Shown here: in pieces, positions 1 to 7,284 of the stretch
Layout of the letters: each line of letters opens with the position of its first letter
Numbering within the stretch: position 1 is the stretch's first letter
Origin: Chitinophagaceae bacterium UBA2375
GTDB taxonomy: Bacteria; Bacteroidota; Bacteroidia; Chitinophagales; Chitinophagaceae
Assembly: GCA_002343985.1 (NCBI GenBank)
Contig: DDTB01000027.1
Span: 1 to 12,257 of the forward strand
Direction: 5' to 3'
DNA length: 12,257 bases
Made by a program: the position numbers and the translations under genes
The notes under the pieces: model-generated
Database searches by the model: none
Told to the model about the DNA's origin: nothing
Seen by the model: the letters and a program-made list of their open reading frames with translations, nothing else

Positions 1-1030
1 TGTTTGAGCTGGCCGCGATATTGGCCAGGCTGAGGGTTGGGTTTGTTTCACCGGGGATATTGGAGAAAGTGGCGCCACCGTCGGTGCTCACCTGCCACTG
101 GTAGTTGATGCCCGTACCTGTACCGGCAGCGGTAAAGGTATGGTTGCTGCCTGCGCAGAGCGTCACACTTGTTGGTTGGGTGGTAACGGCCGGGAGGCTG
201 TTAACGGTTAACAATGCGGCATCACTCAATGTAGGCGTAGTACATGTTGCGTTGGTCAGTACTGCGCGGTAACGATAACCATTCAAGGCTTCGGTAGCTG
301 CTGTAATGGTATATGTATCTGATGTAGCGCCGGTGATATCAGTCCAGGTAGCGCCACCATCGGTGCTTACCTGCCATTGGTAATTCACACCGGAACCACT
401 GCCCAGTGCGCTAAATACTGCATTGCTGCCAGAGCAAACCACCTGGCTGGCAGGTTGCAGGCTGATGGCCACAGATGTGCCAACGGTTAATGTAGCCGCG
501 TTTGATGTAACCGGTGAAGGGCATGAGCCTGAAATGTTCACACGGTATTGATAGTTGTTCGAGGCGGTTGTTACGTTATTAATCGTGTATGCGTTGGTGT
601 TAGCGCCTGTAATGTTGTTCCAGGTAACGCCGCCGTCTGTGCTTTCCTGCCATTGATAAGACAGTCCTGCACCGGTTGCACCTACACTGAATGTAATGTT
701 GTTGCCGGTACAAACAGCCGCGTCGGCGGGTTGAGTATTAATGGCCGGCGCGCCGTTAACGGTTAACACGGCCGCTTCAGAAATATTCGATGCGCAAATG
801 GTGGATATCACTACCCTGTAGCGGATATTGTTTTGAGCAACGGTTGTTGACGTTATGTCGTAAACAGGTGCATTCGCGCCACTGATATTGTTCCAGGTAG
901 TACCTCCATCAGTGCTAGACTGCCACTGGTAGTTCAGTCCGCTGCCGCTGGCTGCCACACTGAATGATGCCGCGCTGCCTTCGCAAACTGTTACGCCCGC
1001 AGGCTGTGCTGTGATGGCTGGAGGATTGCC
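1..1030 (-). repeat. Tandem Ig-like repeats inside the metalloprotease
   Basis: Four tandem units encode the recurring core YQWQ(V/S/E)STDGG followed by a Trp or Phe, a T/N-rich strand, an R-Y-R-V/A strand and a closing LTV. The core Trp codons lie at 923-925, 650-652, 374-376 and 95-97 (residues 809, 900, 992, 1085), so the period is 91-93 residues (273-279 bp) and slowly lengthens. Each complete unit has two cysteines, one near its start (for example VTVCEGS) and one in the second half, as in Ig-like folds. The units begin near 1028, 751, 479 and 203; the last is cut by the window edge and more may follow. Such domains act as spacers or adhesion modules in secreted Bacteroidota proteins. 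Confidence 0.88.
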
Positions 1031-3349
1031 CGGTTGAACCACATACGTGATGTCAACATTCTGCGTACTCGCACCGGCTACACCGCTCACATTGATGGTA
1101 TATGAACCAGGGGCTAATGTGTTCACGTTATTCAGAGTTACGTTTACACTACTGCCCGGAGTCAGCGGGTTCGTTGAAAAACTTACGGTTGTCCCGGCAG
1201 GGTTACCGGTTGCTGAAAGGTTGATCGGTGTTGAGAAACCACCTGAAGTGTTTGTGCCAAGTGTGGCGCTGGCTGTAGCTGTACCGCAGGCAATGTTTGT
1301 GGCTGCAGGAGCACTGAACGTGAATCCGCTTGGCGGAATTTGGATCGTAAAATTCGCGTTTGATATATCAAAGAAGATATTATTGATCGCTTCTACTTTA
1401 ATGCGGCATGTTGTTGTGGTTGCCGGTAAACCGGGAACAGAAATGGTTTCTGTTCCATCGTTATCTGTTGCGTTCAGCACAACAATGGGATAGGTAAGAC
1501 CGCCATCGGTTGATAAGCTGATCTTAACCTGTGTGGTGTTGATAGGCGCTGCATTTGTATTGGCAACATTCCAGGTAATGGTTTGTGAAGTGCCGGAAGT
1601 CCAGTTTTCACCGCCATTTGGCGCTGCAACAGTGAAAGGAGTTGTACCAACAACTGTTACAACATAATCGGATGTGCCCTGGCAGCCTGTTCCGGATGAT
1701 ACCAGTCCGCCGCCACCGGCGCGGTTATCCCTTACCGTTAGCCTGAATTTCATGTTGCGGGCTACAGGAGACAAGGTTTCACCTTTCAACCCGCCCATGG
1801 TAGCTGCAGGGTTGGCAGGGTAACCCGCAAGTATTACTGCGATATCGGGGAATGTGCGTACGCCATCTGTTTTTGGTACGCGGGCCTTAAATAATGGAAC
1901 CGTGTTATTCGCGGCTGCAGTGGCACCTGCATTCCAGTTGGCAGTTCCGCTGAAATCCCATTGCTCCCAGCTATATGTCAGCGGGTCGCCATCTGGGTCT
2001 GTAGCAGTTCCGGTTAACGTGAATGGGGTAGAAGGTGGGATGCTTACTGCGTTGTTTGGTAAGGCATTAATTACAGGCAGGTTATTGCCTGTAGGAGAGT
2101 TGACGCCACAGTTGTTGCCATTGCCAGACAGGAAATTACTGATTTCATCAAAGCTGATGGAGTGGAAATAGGGGTCACTGTTTGGCTGGATATTTTGTGC
2201 TCCGCAGATACCGGCATATGCCATGATGGTGGTTCCGCTACCCACTTCATACTTTGTATTTGTTGGAGATGATCCGCATCCTGCCATGGAGTGGTTGCCT
2301 CCCAACTGATGGCCCATTTCATGCGCTACATAATCAATATCATAAGCATCTCCGGTTGGTTGAGGGCTTCCTGTAATGCCACGGGCTTTACTGCCACCAC
2401 AAACACTGGCCAACTGGGCCAATCCACCGCCGCCTGTGCTGAACGTGTGTCCGAAATCATAATTGGCTGAACCAATATTGGCATCAATCACGGTCTGGCT
2501 TTCATTGATCAGCACATTGGCATTGTTGTTACCGGAAAATGGATCTGTAGCGGCGTTCAGGAATTCAATCAGGTTGTTATTAGCGATCAACACCAACCTT
2601 ACTGCGATTTCTTTTTCATATACGCCCACCACACGGTTTACCGTAGTAACGATGGCTGCGTGCAAAATTGCCGCATTGGTGCCTGCTGCAATACCAGGGG
2701 CTTGCGCATATTCACCGGTGCAGGCAACGGCCAGCCTGTATGTTTTTAATTCAGTACCCCGGCAGGCTGCTGCAATCCTTGCCTGGGTTGGGATATTGAC
2801 TTCAGGCACTTCGCACTGGAACTGGTTTGGTTTCACCAGGTCTTTGCGGAAATAGCTGATGTACCCATTGGTGTTCCCCAATTGGTATGGATCTACATAA
2901 TAATTTCCATTTACGGTCAGCACCTGGGCGTGAAAACCACGGGGTGTCATGTCGAACCGGATGGTTGCATAAGGATCATCGATTCCTTGCCCGGCAAATG
3001 TGCGGATTTCCGGGAAGCGTGCCTGGAGGGCCGGTTCCTGGATGCTGCTTTCCCATACCCTGAAACGGCCCATTTGACCATCTGGCATTGGGATCTCCAT
3101 GACCGGAGCCTGGTTGCGGTTACTAAGGTTTTGTTCTGAAGGCAATGACCACAGGAACCTGGTTAACTCATTCAGGTTTGCCTCAAAGGCCCTGTACTTT
3201 TGGGGCACAATAACCCGGTTTAAGCCGGTTTGTGCAATTTGAGTTTCACTGACTTCCCGGAAGAATCGGTTCTGGGCCTGGGCACTGAACTGACCGGCAA
3301 GTAACAGGCATACAAATAATGATAATGCCAGCTTGTAAATTTTTGTCAT
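1..3349 (-). CDS. Secreted reprolysin-like metalloprotease with Ig-like repeats (3' end outside window)
   Basis: The frame is open from the ATG at 3349 to the left edge, giving 1116 residues with no stop, so the C-terminus is missing. Residues 1-25 form a type I signal peptide (MTKIYK, hydrophobic core, cleavage near FSAQA-QN). A propeptide-like region follows to about 195. The catalytic domain is about 200-413: it holds the metzincin zinc motif HEMGHQLGGNH (His343, Glu344, His347, His353) and a Met-turn at Met376 in TTIMAYAGIC. Then come a PKD/cadherin-like stretch (about 420-540, ATDPDGDPLTYSW), a beta-sandwich-like segment (about 567-665, GGENWTSGTSQTITW), another beta-rich segment (about 669-770), and four Ig-like repeats from about 774. 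Known of the family: M12B-like proteases are zinc endopeptidases, and long Bacteroidota ones are usually exported by the type IX system using a C-terminal sorting domain. That domain would lie beyond the edge, so T9SS export is inference. Substrate unknown. Protease assignment is firm. Confidence 0.93.
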   Translation of the reverse strand, partial: MTKIYKLALSLFVCLLLAGQFSAQAQNRFFREVSETQIAQTGLNRVIVPQKYRAFEANLNELTRFLWSLPSEQNLSNRNQAPVMEIPMPDGQMGRFRVWESSIQEPALQARFPEIRTFAGQGIDDPYATIRFDMTPRGFHAQVLTVNGNYYVDPYQLGNTNGYISYFRKDLVKPNQFQCEVPEVNIPTQARIAAACRGTELKTYRLAVACTGEYAQAPGIAAGTNAAILHAAIVTTVNRVVGVYEKEIAVRLVLIANNNLIEFLNAATDPFSGNNNANVLINESQTVIDANIGSANYDFGHTFSTGGGGLAQLASVCGGSKARGITGSPQPTGDAYDIDYVAHEMGHQLGGNHSMAGCGSSPTNTKYEVGSGTTIMAYAGICGAQNIQPNSDPYFHSISFDEISNFLSGNGNNCGVNSPTGNNLPVINALPNNAVSIPPSTPFTLTGTATDPDGDPLTYSWEQWDFSGTANWNAGATAAANNTVPLFKARVPKTDGVRTFPDIAVILAGYPANPAATMGGLKGETLSPVARNMKFRLTVRDNRAGGGGLVSSGTGCQGTSDYVVTVVGTTPFTVAAPNGGENWTSGTSQTITWNVANTNAAPINTTQVKISLSTDGGLTYPIVVLNATDNDGTETISVPGLPATTTTCRIKVEAINNIFFDISNANFTIQIPPSGFTFSAPAATNIACGTATASATLGTNTSGGFSTPINLSATGNPAGTTVSFSTNPLTPGSSVNVTLNNVNTLAPGSYTINVSGVAGASTQNVDITYVVQPGNPPAITAQPAGVTVCEGSAASFSVAASGSGLNYQWQSSTDGGTTWNNISGANAPVYDITSTTVAQNNIRYRVVISTICASNISEAAVLTVNGAPAINTQPADAAVCTGNNITFSVGATGAGLSYQWQESTDGGVTWNNITGANTNAYTINNVTTASNNYQYRVNISGSCPSPVTSNAATLTVGTSVAISLQPASQVVCSGSNAVFSALGSGSGVNYQWQVSTDGGATWTDITGATSDTYTITAATEALNGYRYRAVLTNATCTTPTLSDAALLTVNSLPAVTTQPTSVTLCAGSNHTFTAAGTGTGINYQWQVSTDGGATFSNIPGETNPTLSLANIAASSN

Positions 3350-3460
3350 CTGGTAATTGTTTTTTAAATGGATAAGTTCGCGAAAGGGAATTGTGTCAAC
3401 ACAAGTGAAGATACCCGGCACTGTGCCGAATGATGCCTGCAGTTGGTTGCGGATTGTATT

Positions 3461-3472
3461 TTTCTTAAGAAA
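3461..3472. promoter_or_regulatory. 12-bp perfect palindrome, possible operator
   Basis: TTTCTTAAGAAA is a perfect 12-bp palindrome placed just downstream of the predicted -7 element of the metalloprotease gene, about +6 to +17 of the expected transcript. The position would suit a repressor site. It is AT-rich and short, so chance is a real alternative; no regulator is known. Confidence 0.25.
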
Positions 3473-3482
3473 TTGGAAGCAT

Positions 3483-3490
3483 CAAATATA
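3483..3490 (-). promoter_or_regulatory. Candidate -7 element for the metalloprotease gene
   Basis: On the minus strand the sequence reads TATATTTG, an exact match to the Bacteroidota -7 consensus TAnnTTTG. It predicts a start of transcription near 3478 and a leader of about 130 nt before the ATG at 3349. I see no TTG at the usual 19-21 nt upstream, so the -33 part is not supported. Confidence 0.5.
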
Positions 3491-3537
3491 TGCACTTAAT
3501 TCTGAATTCCATCTTCTGTGGAACTCATATCGTGCAT

Positions 3538-3567
3538 AAAAAAACAGGGATGATTGCTCATCCCTGT
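3538..3567 (-). terminator. Rho-independent terminator of the UpxY-like gene
   Basis: A perfect 10-bp inverted repeat (ACAGGGATGA at 3544-3553, TCATCCCTGT at 3558-3567) encloses a 4-nt loop. Read on the minus strand the stem is followed by a run of seven T (3544-3538, the first overlapping the stem end). It lies 26 bp beyond the stop of the UpxY-like gene and separates it from the metalloprotease gene, which therefore needs its own promoter. Confidence 0.9.
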
Positions 3568-3593
3568 ACCCACTTGTATAAAAATCAGAAAAC

Positions 3594-4112
3594 TTAAGAA
3601 ACCATTTTTAAGTTGGAATGGCTAACCGGCAAAATGCCCAGTTCTTCCTGCTCCAAAAATGCAGTCATGGTATACCCCAGTGAAGGCAATAAAACCTTAA
3701 CGCAAGATTTAATAGGGGAAATGCTCAACTTCTCCGCGGATAAATAAGGCACCCTTGTGACCTGGCACACTTCCTCGGCATCTACAAAAGACTTGGACAA
3801 TTCAATATGCCTGTGTTTAGAGCAGAACTCACGTATGATTTTAATCTCTTCATCCTTAACCATGGCAGGTTTGGATAACCAGTAAACCAGTTGAAGCACG
3901 CCAGGGAAACTACGTACAGTCAGCAATTGAGCAGCAGACATATACACAAATACATAGCGAGGGAACAAAGGGTCACCCGATTGTTTTTTTCGGTCGCTGT
4001 AATCCAATGGATTGAGCGGACAAAAATTTTCGTATCCTTTTTTTGTCAGGTAGGCGGAGACCTTTTTCTCCTGACCAGGATTTGTATACAAAATATACCA
4101 GTTGCCAGACAT
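3594..4112 (-). CDS. UpxY/NusG-like transcription antiterminator
   Basis: This 172-residue protein has a NusG N-terminal (NGN) domain over about residues 1-100: it opens WYILYTNPGQEKKVSAYL and contains PLFPRYVFVYM (48-58) and VRSFPGVLQLVYW (66-78), all typical of the fold that binds RNA polymerase. The C-terminal part (about 115-165) sits where NusG has a KOW domain but lacks a clear KOW signature. Size and divergence fit the UpxY group of specialised NusG paralogues, which in Bacteroides relieve premature termination in polysaccharide operons (established knowledge). No glycosyltransferase or capsule gene is next to it here, so its target is unknown. The gene stands alone: a terminator follows, and its neighbour prfB is divergent. 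The ATG at 4112 is preceded by AT-rich sequence without a Shine-Dalgarno. Confidence 0.85.
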   Translation of the reverse strand: MSGNWYILYTNPGQEKKVSAYLTKKGYENFCPLNPLDYSDRKKQSGDPLFPRYVFVYMSAAQLLTVRSFPGVLQLVYWLSKPAMVKDEEIKIIREFCSKHRHIELSKSFVDAEEVCQVTRVPYLSAEKLSISPIKSCVKVLLPSLGYTMTAFLEQEELGILPVSHSNLKMVS

Positions 4113-4113
4113 T

Positions 4114-4130
4114 TTACTATTTTTTAGTAA
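4114..4130 (-). other. Small inverted repeat abutting the UpxY-like start codon
   Basis: TTACTA (4114-4119) and TAGTAA (4125-4130) form 6-bp arms around five T (five A on the transcript). On the mRNA the hairpin would end one base before the ATG at 4112. It consists of only A-U pairs plus one G-C pair, so it would be weak; any effect on translation is speculative. Confidence 0.25.
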
Positions 4131-4261
4131 TGAAGTATCTGGTCTTACAAAGGGAGAATTGGAACTAGTCTTTACTTTAGTTTGGATTTACAGTACGGTC
4201 TAACAGGAGATGGCTTTCGGGGTTTTTGAACAGGAAGTGGACGTTTGGACGCTATATGAAT

Positions 4262-4269
4262 CAAAGATA
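4262..4269 (-). promoter_or_regulatory. Candidate -7 element for the UpxY-like gene
   Basis: TATCTTTG on the minus strand matches TAnnTTTG exactly. The predicted transcript starts near 4257 and carries about 145 nt of leader before the ATG at 4112. No TTG at the expected -33 distance. Long leaders are characteristic of upxY genes in Bacteroides, which makes this site plausible, but it could be a chance match. Confidence 0.4.
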
Positions 4270-4391
4270 GGGGGTTTTATTTATTCCCCGATCATTTTTC
4301 AAAAAAAAATCCGGGAAATTCATCTTGCCGTAATATTGGTTGCCGGCCTATGCAATTCTTATGTATATTTTTTTACTGTCTGCCGGATATG

Positions 4392-4399
4392 TACATTTG
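4392..4399 (+). promoter_or_regulatory. -7 element directly before prfB
   Basis: TACATTTG matches TAnnTTTG exactly and ends four bases before the ATG at 4404. With the usual distance of about 4-6 nt to the transcription start, the mRNA would begin at or next to the start codon. The -33 region has a T run but no clear TTG. Confidence 0.55.
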
Positions 4400-4403
4400 C
4401 GGC

Positions 4404-5496
4404 ATGACAGCCGAGCAAATTAAAGATATGAGGGACCGCATCCTGGTCTTGAGGAGGTTTCTTTGACGTCGCTAACAGAGAAGCGAAAATCAACAACGAC
4501 AAGCAACTGACCCTTTCCCCCGGATTCTGGGACGATAATGCCCGGGCCACATCCATCCTGAAAGAGATCAAAGTCAATGAATATTGGGTAAACATGTTCC
4601 ATGAGGTGGAAACCCTTGTGGAAGACTTTGCCGTATTGTTTGATTTCTGGAAGGAAGGCGAAGCGCAGGAATCAGAAGTAAAAGAAGCTTGCGATAAAGC
4701 CGTTCAGGCCATTGAGGATGCCGAATTCAAGAGTACATTAAATGATCCGGCCGACGCCTTACCAGCCGTCATGCAAATCAATAGCGGCGCTGGCGGTACC
4801 GAAAGCCAGGACTGGGCGGAAATCCTCGCGCGTATGTACCGGATGTATGGCGAGAAGCAGGGTTGGGACGTATCTGAACTTGATTGGCAATGGGGTGATG
4901 GCGCCGGAATTAAAACATGTACCTTTCAGTTCGACGGGCCATTTGCGTATGGCTTCCTGAAATCGGAAAGTGGCGTGCACAGGTTGGTACGTATTTCACC
5001 GTTCGACAGCAATGCGCGCAGGCATACGTCTTTTGCCAGCGTGTATGTATATCCGTTAATCGATGACTCCATTGAAATAGAAGTTAATGCCGGCGACCTC
5101 GAATGGGCCTTCTTCCGCAGCGGCGGCGCGGGCGGGCAAAACGTAAACAAAGTGGAAACCGCTGTGCGGCTGACACATAAACCCAGTGGCATCATCGTGG
5201 AATGCCAGCAGGCGAGGACACAGGGCGAAAACCGCGAAAAAGCCCTCGCCATGCTGAAGTCGAGGTTGTATGAAGAAGAAATGCGAAAGCGGCAGGAAGC
5301 CATAGACGCAAAAAATGCCACGAAGAAAAAGATCGAATGGGGCAGCCAGATCCGCTCTTATGTGTTCCATCCGTATAAAATGATAAAAGACCACCGAACA
5401 GATTATGAAGTTGGAAATGTTGGGCCGGTGATGGATGGCGAGATCGACGGATTCATCAAAGCTTACCTGATGATGCAAAAAGAAACTGAAGTGTAA
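4404..5496 (+). CDS. prfB: Peptide chain release factor 2, expressed by programmed +1 frameshift
   Basis: RF2 releases the finished protein at UGA and UAA stop codons. Translation from the ATG at 4404 gives 20 codons ending in CTT and then meets TGA at 4464-4466. Skipping T4464 continues with GAC into the long frame, giving 363 residues, close to the usual RF2 length. The shifted frame runs into the conserved protein without a gap (SPGFWDD near residue 40). Diagnostic motifs are present: the stop-recognition tripeptide SPF at 198-200 (RISPFDSNARR) and the catalytic GGQ at 243-245 (SGGAGGQNVNKVETAVR), each seven residues earlier than in E. coli RF2. SPF rather than PxT identifies RF2, not RF1. 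Regulation is autogenous: scarce RF2 lets the ribosome pause at TGA and shift. The gene is not broken; this recoding is known in many bacteria. It ends with TAA; pruA follows after 68 bp with no terminator visible. Confidence 0.97.
4452..4467 (+). promoter_or_regulatory. prfB +1 frameshift signal
   Basis: The site reads AGG AGG TTT CTT TGA C. It has all elements of the E. coli RF2 site: a Shine-Dalgarno-like AGGAGG (4452-4457) three bases before the slippery CTT (4461-4463), then TGA with C as the fourth base, a weak termination context. tRNA-Leu slips from CUU to UUU and the next codon becomes GAC. I found no comparable AGGAGG before the start of any annotated gene in the window. Confidence 0.95.
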
Positions 5497-5564
5497 AAAG
5501 GTTTAGCTTTCATCCATATCCTATCCAGGCAATGATCACATTAACCATTTAATATCATATCATC

Positions 5565-7199
5565 ATGAACTACGGCGATTTTTACTACCCAATGCCCCAG
5601 AATGAGCCTGTATTATCATACGCTCCCGGTTCACCGGAAAAAAAGCGTTTGAAAGAAGTGCTCGCAGAGTTAAAAAAGCAAGTCATTGATGTACCGATGT
5701 ATATCGGCGCGGATGAAGTGCGTACAGGAAACACCCTCGACATCCGTCCGCCCCACGAACGCAAACACCTGCTCGGCCGTTTCCATACCGGTGACGCAGG
5801 CCATGTAAAAAAAGCGATCAATGCTGCACTCAAGGCACGCGACAAATGGGCTTCACTTTCCTGGGAAAACAGGGCCAATATATTTTTAAAAGCCGCCGAC
5901 CTGATCGCTGGTAAATACCGCCCTTACCTGAATGGTACAACCATGCTCGGGCAGAGTAAAAATGTTTACCAGGCAGAGATTGATTCCGCTTGTGAAATCA
6001 TCGATTTTCTGCGGTTTAATGTACACTTCCTGAGTGATATCTACCGCCAGCAGCCCATCAGCAGCCCGGGTGTGAACAACCGCATGGAATACCGTCCTCT
6101 TGAGGGATTTGTATTCGCCCTTACGCCTTTTAATTTTACGGCTATTGGCGGCAACCTGCCTACCAGCGCGGCCTTGTGCGGTAATGTAGTCGTTTGGAAA
6201 TGCGCGAATACGCAGGTGTACAGCGCGCAAATGTTCATGCGTATCCTGAAAGAAGCGGGTTTGCCGGATGGTGTGATCAACCTGGTTTATGTAGATGGAC
6301 CCACCATCGGGGAAGTGGTATTCAATCATCCTGATTTCGCCGGTATCCATTTTACGGGAAGCACCGGTGTATTCAATAAAATGTGGGAAACCATTGGTAA
6401 GAATATGGCGATGTATCGTTCCTATCCGCGCATTGTAGGTGAAACAGGCGGTAAGGATTTTGTGATTGCACATAAATCAGCCGATCCGGATGTGGTGGTT
6501 GCGGCGCTTGCCAGGGGCGCTTTTGAATACCAGGGCCAGAAATGTTCCGCTGCGAGCAGGGCTTATATCCCTTCCAACCTTGCGCCATACATCAAGAAAA
6601 AACTGGTGGAAGAAGTGAAGTCCATGAAAATGGGCGTTGTGGACGATTTCAGCAATTTCATTAATGCGGTGATTGATGAAAAAAGCTTTGACAAACTGGA
6701 AGGCTATATCCGTGGTGCCAGGAAAAAAGGAAGTCCAACCAAAATTTGGGTGGGCGGTAAATGTGATAAAACGGATGGCTTCTTCATTGAGCCTACCATC
6801 ATCGAAACCACCGATCCGCAGTATATCACCATGTGCGAAGAATTGTTCGGGCCGGTGTTAACTGTGTATGTATATGATGAAAGCAAGTACGAAGAAACCC
6901 TGAAGCTGCTCGATCAAACATCCGGCTACGCGTTAACAGGCTCCGTTATTGCGCGTGACAGGTATGCGGTTGAAACTGCGGTTAACCGTCTCCGTTATAG
7001 CGCGGGTAATTTCTATATCAACGATAAGCCAACCGGCGCTGTTGTGGGCCAGCAGCCTTTTGGAGGGGCAAGGGCCAGCGGAACCAACGATAAGGCAGGG
7101 TCAATCCTTAACCTTTACCGCTGGTTAAATGCCAGGACCATCAAGGAAACCTTTGTGCCGCCAGTTGATTACAGGTACACATTCCTCAATGAAAAATGA
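5565..7199 (+). CDS. pruA: 1-pyrroline-5-carboxylate dehydrogenase
   Basis: This aldehyde dehydrogenase oxidises glutamate semialdehyde/P5C to glutamate with NAD(P)+, the second step of proline catabolism (also reached from arginine and ornithine). It has 544 residues, the usual size of the stand-alone (ALDH4-type) enzyme, not the bifunctional PutA. Visible residues are Asn190 in LTPFNFTAIGG (oxyanion hole), Lys212 in the cofactor-binding VVWK, Glu293 in VGETGGKDF (general base) and the catalytic Cys327 in GQKCSAASRAYIP. The late EELFGPVLTVYVY and PFGGARASGTNDKAGS motifs are also intact. After Lys212 the sequence is CAN where ALDHs commonly have P-(S/A)-(D/E); this is minor. The ATG at 5565 is chosen because MNYGDFYYPMPQNEPV is a natural N-terminus and nothing upstream is homologous. 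No proline dehydrogenase gene lies nearby. No -7 element is visible in the 68-bp gap after prfB, so readthrough from prfB is possible. Confidence 0.95.
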   Translation: MNYGDFYYPMPQNEPVLSYAPGSPEKKRLKEVLAELKKQVIDVPMYIGADEVRTGNTLDIRPPHERKHLLGRFHTGDAGHVKKAINAALKARDKWASLSWENRANIFLKAADLIAGKYRPYLNGTTMLGQSKNVYQAEIDSACEIIDFLRFNVHFLSDIYRQQPISSPGVNNRMEYRPLEGFVFALTPFNFTAIGGNLPTSAALCGNVVVWKCANTQVYSAQMFMRILKEAGLPDGVINLVYVDGPTIGEVVFNHPDFAGIHFTGSTGVFNKMWETIGKNMAMYRSYPRIVGETGGKDFVIAHKSADPDVVVAALARGAFEYQGQKCSAASRAYIPSNLAPYIKKKLVEEVKSMKMGVVDDFSNFINAVIDEKSFDKLEGYIRGARKKGSPTKIWVGGKCDKTDGFFIEPTIIETTDPQYITMCEELFGPVLTVYVYDESKYEETLKLLDQTSGYALTGSVIARDRYAVETAVNRLRYSAGNFYINDKPTGAVVGQQPFGGARASGTNDKAGSILNLYRWLNARTIKETFVPPVDYRYTFLNEK

Positions 7200-7225
7200 T
7201 GTTGGTGTAGTACAATAATTCTTTT

Positions 7226-7255
7226 GAAAACCGGGTTAATGCCCGGTTTTCTTTT
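7226..7255 (+). terminator. Terminator after pruA
   Basis: A 10-bp inverted repeat, GAAAACCGGG (7226-7235) and CCCGGTTTTC (7242-7251), encloses a 6-nt loop and is followed by TTTT. It lies 26 bp after the pruA stop and upstream of the pyrR promoter, so the pyr genes form a separate transcription unit. Confidence 0.85.
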
Positions 7256-7272
7256 GATTCATGGTTGTTTTG

Positions 7273-7280
7273 TACTTTTG
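7273..7280 (+). promoter_or_regulatory. -7 element directly before pyrR
   Basis: TACTTTTG matches TAnnTTTG exactly and ends four bases before the ATG at 7285. A TTG at 7254-7256 lies 16 nt upstream, shorter than the usual 19-21. The expected transcription start falls on the pyrR ATG, leaving no room for a leader. Confidence 0.6.
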
Positions 7281-7284
7281 ACAG

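Larger units (their letters stand above)
4113..4403. other. Divergent intergenic region between the UpxY-like gene and prfB
   Basis: About 290 bp without a convincing gene. It holds a minus-strand -7 match (4262-4269), a plus-strand -7 match for prfB (4392-4399), a short plus-strand near-match TAGTTTG at 4179-4185, and homopolymer-rich sequence (nine A at 4301-4309). An open frame of 65 codons (4210-4407, plus) overlaps the prfB ATG by ATGA, but its product resembles nothing I know. No tRNA or riboswitch structure recognised. Confidence 0.5.

Noticed and set aside
1047..2855. Plus-strand open frames of 105-148 codons at 1047-1493, 1854-2171 and 2463-2855
   Set aside because: They are antisense to the continuous, domain-bearing metalloprotease frame, have no promoter and no recognisable product.
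4270..4295. GGGGG...CCCC hairpin as a terminator upstream of prfB
   Set aside because: Only about four pairs with a long AT loop and no clean T run after the stem.
4404..4466. Premature TGA in prfB as a pseudogene or sequencing error
   Set aside because: The context AGGAGG-TTT-CTT-TGA-C and the position after about 20 codons are those of the known programmed frameshift, and the remaining protein is fully conserved.
5056..6473. Minus-strand open frames of 131-195 codons opposite prfB and pruA
   Set aside because: Both plus-strand genes carry all family motifs; the antisense frames are by-products of their codon use.
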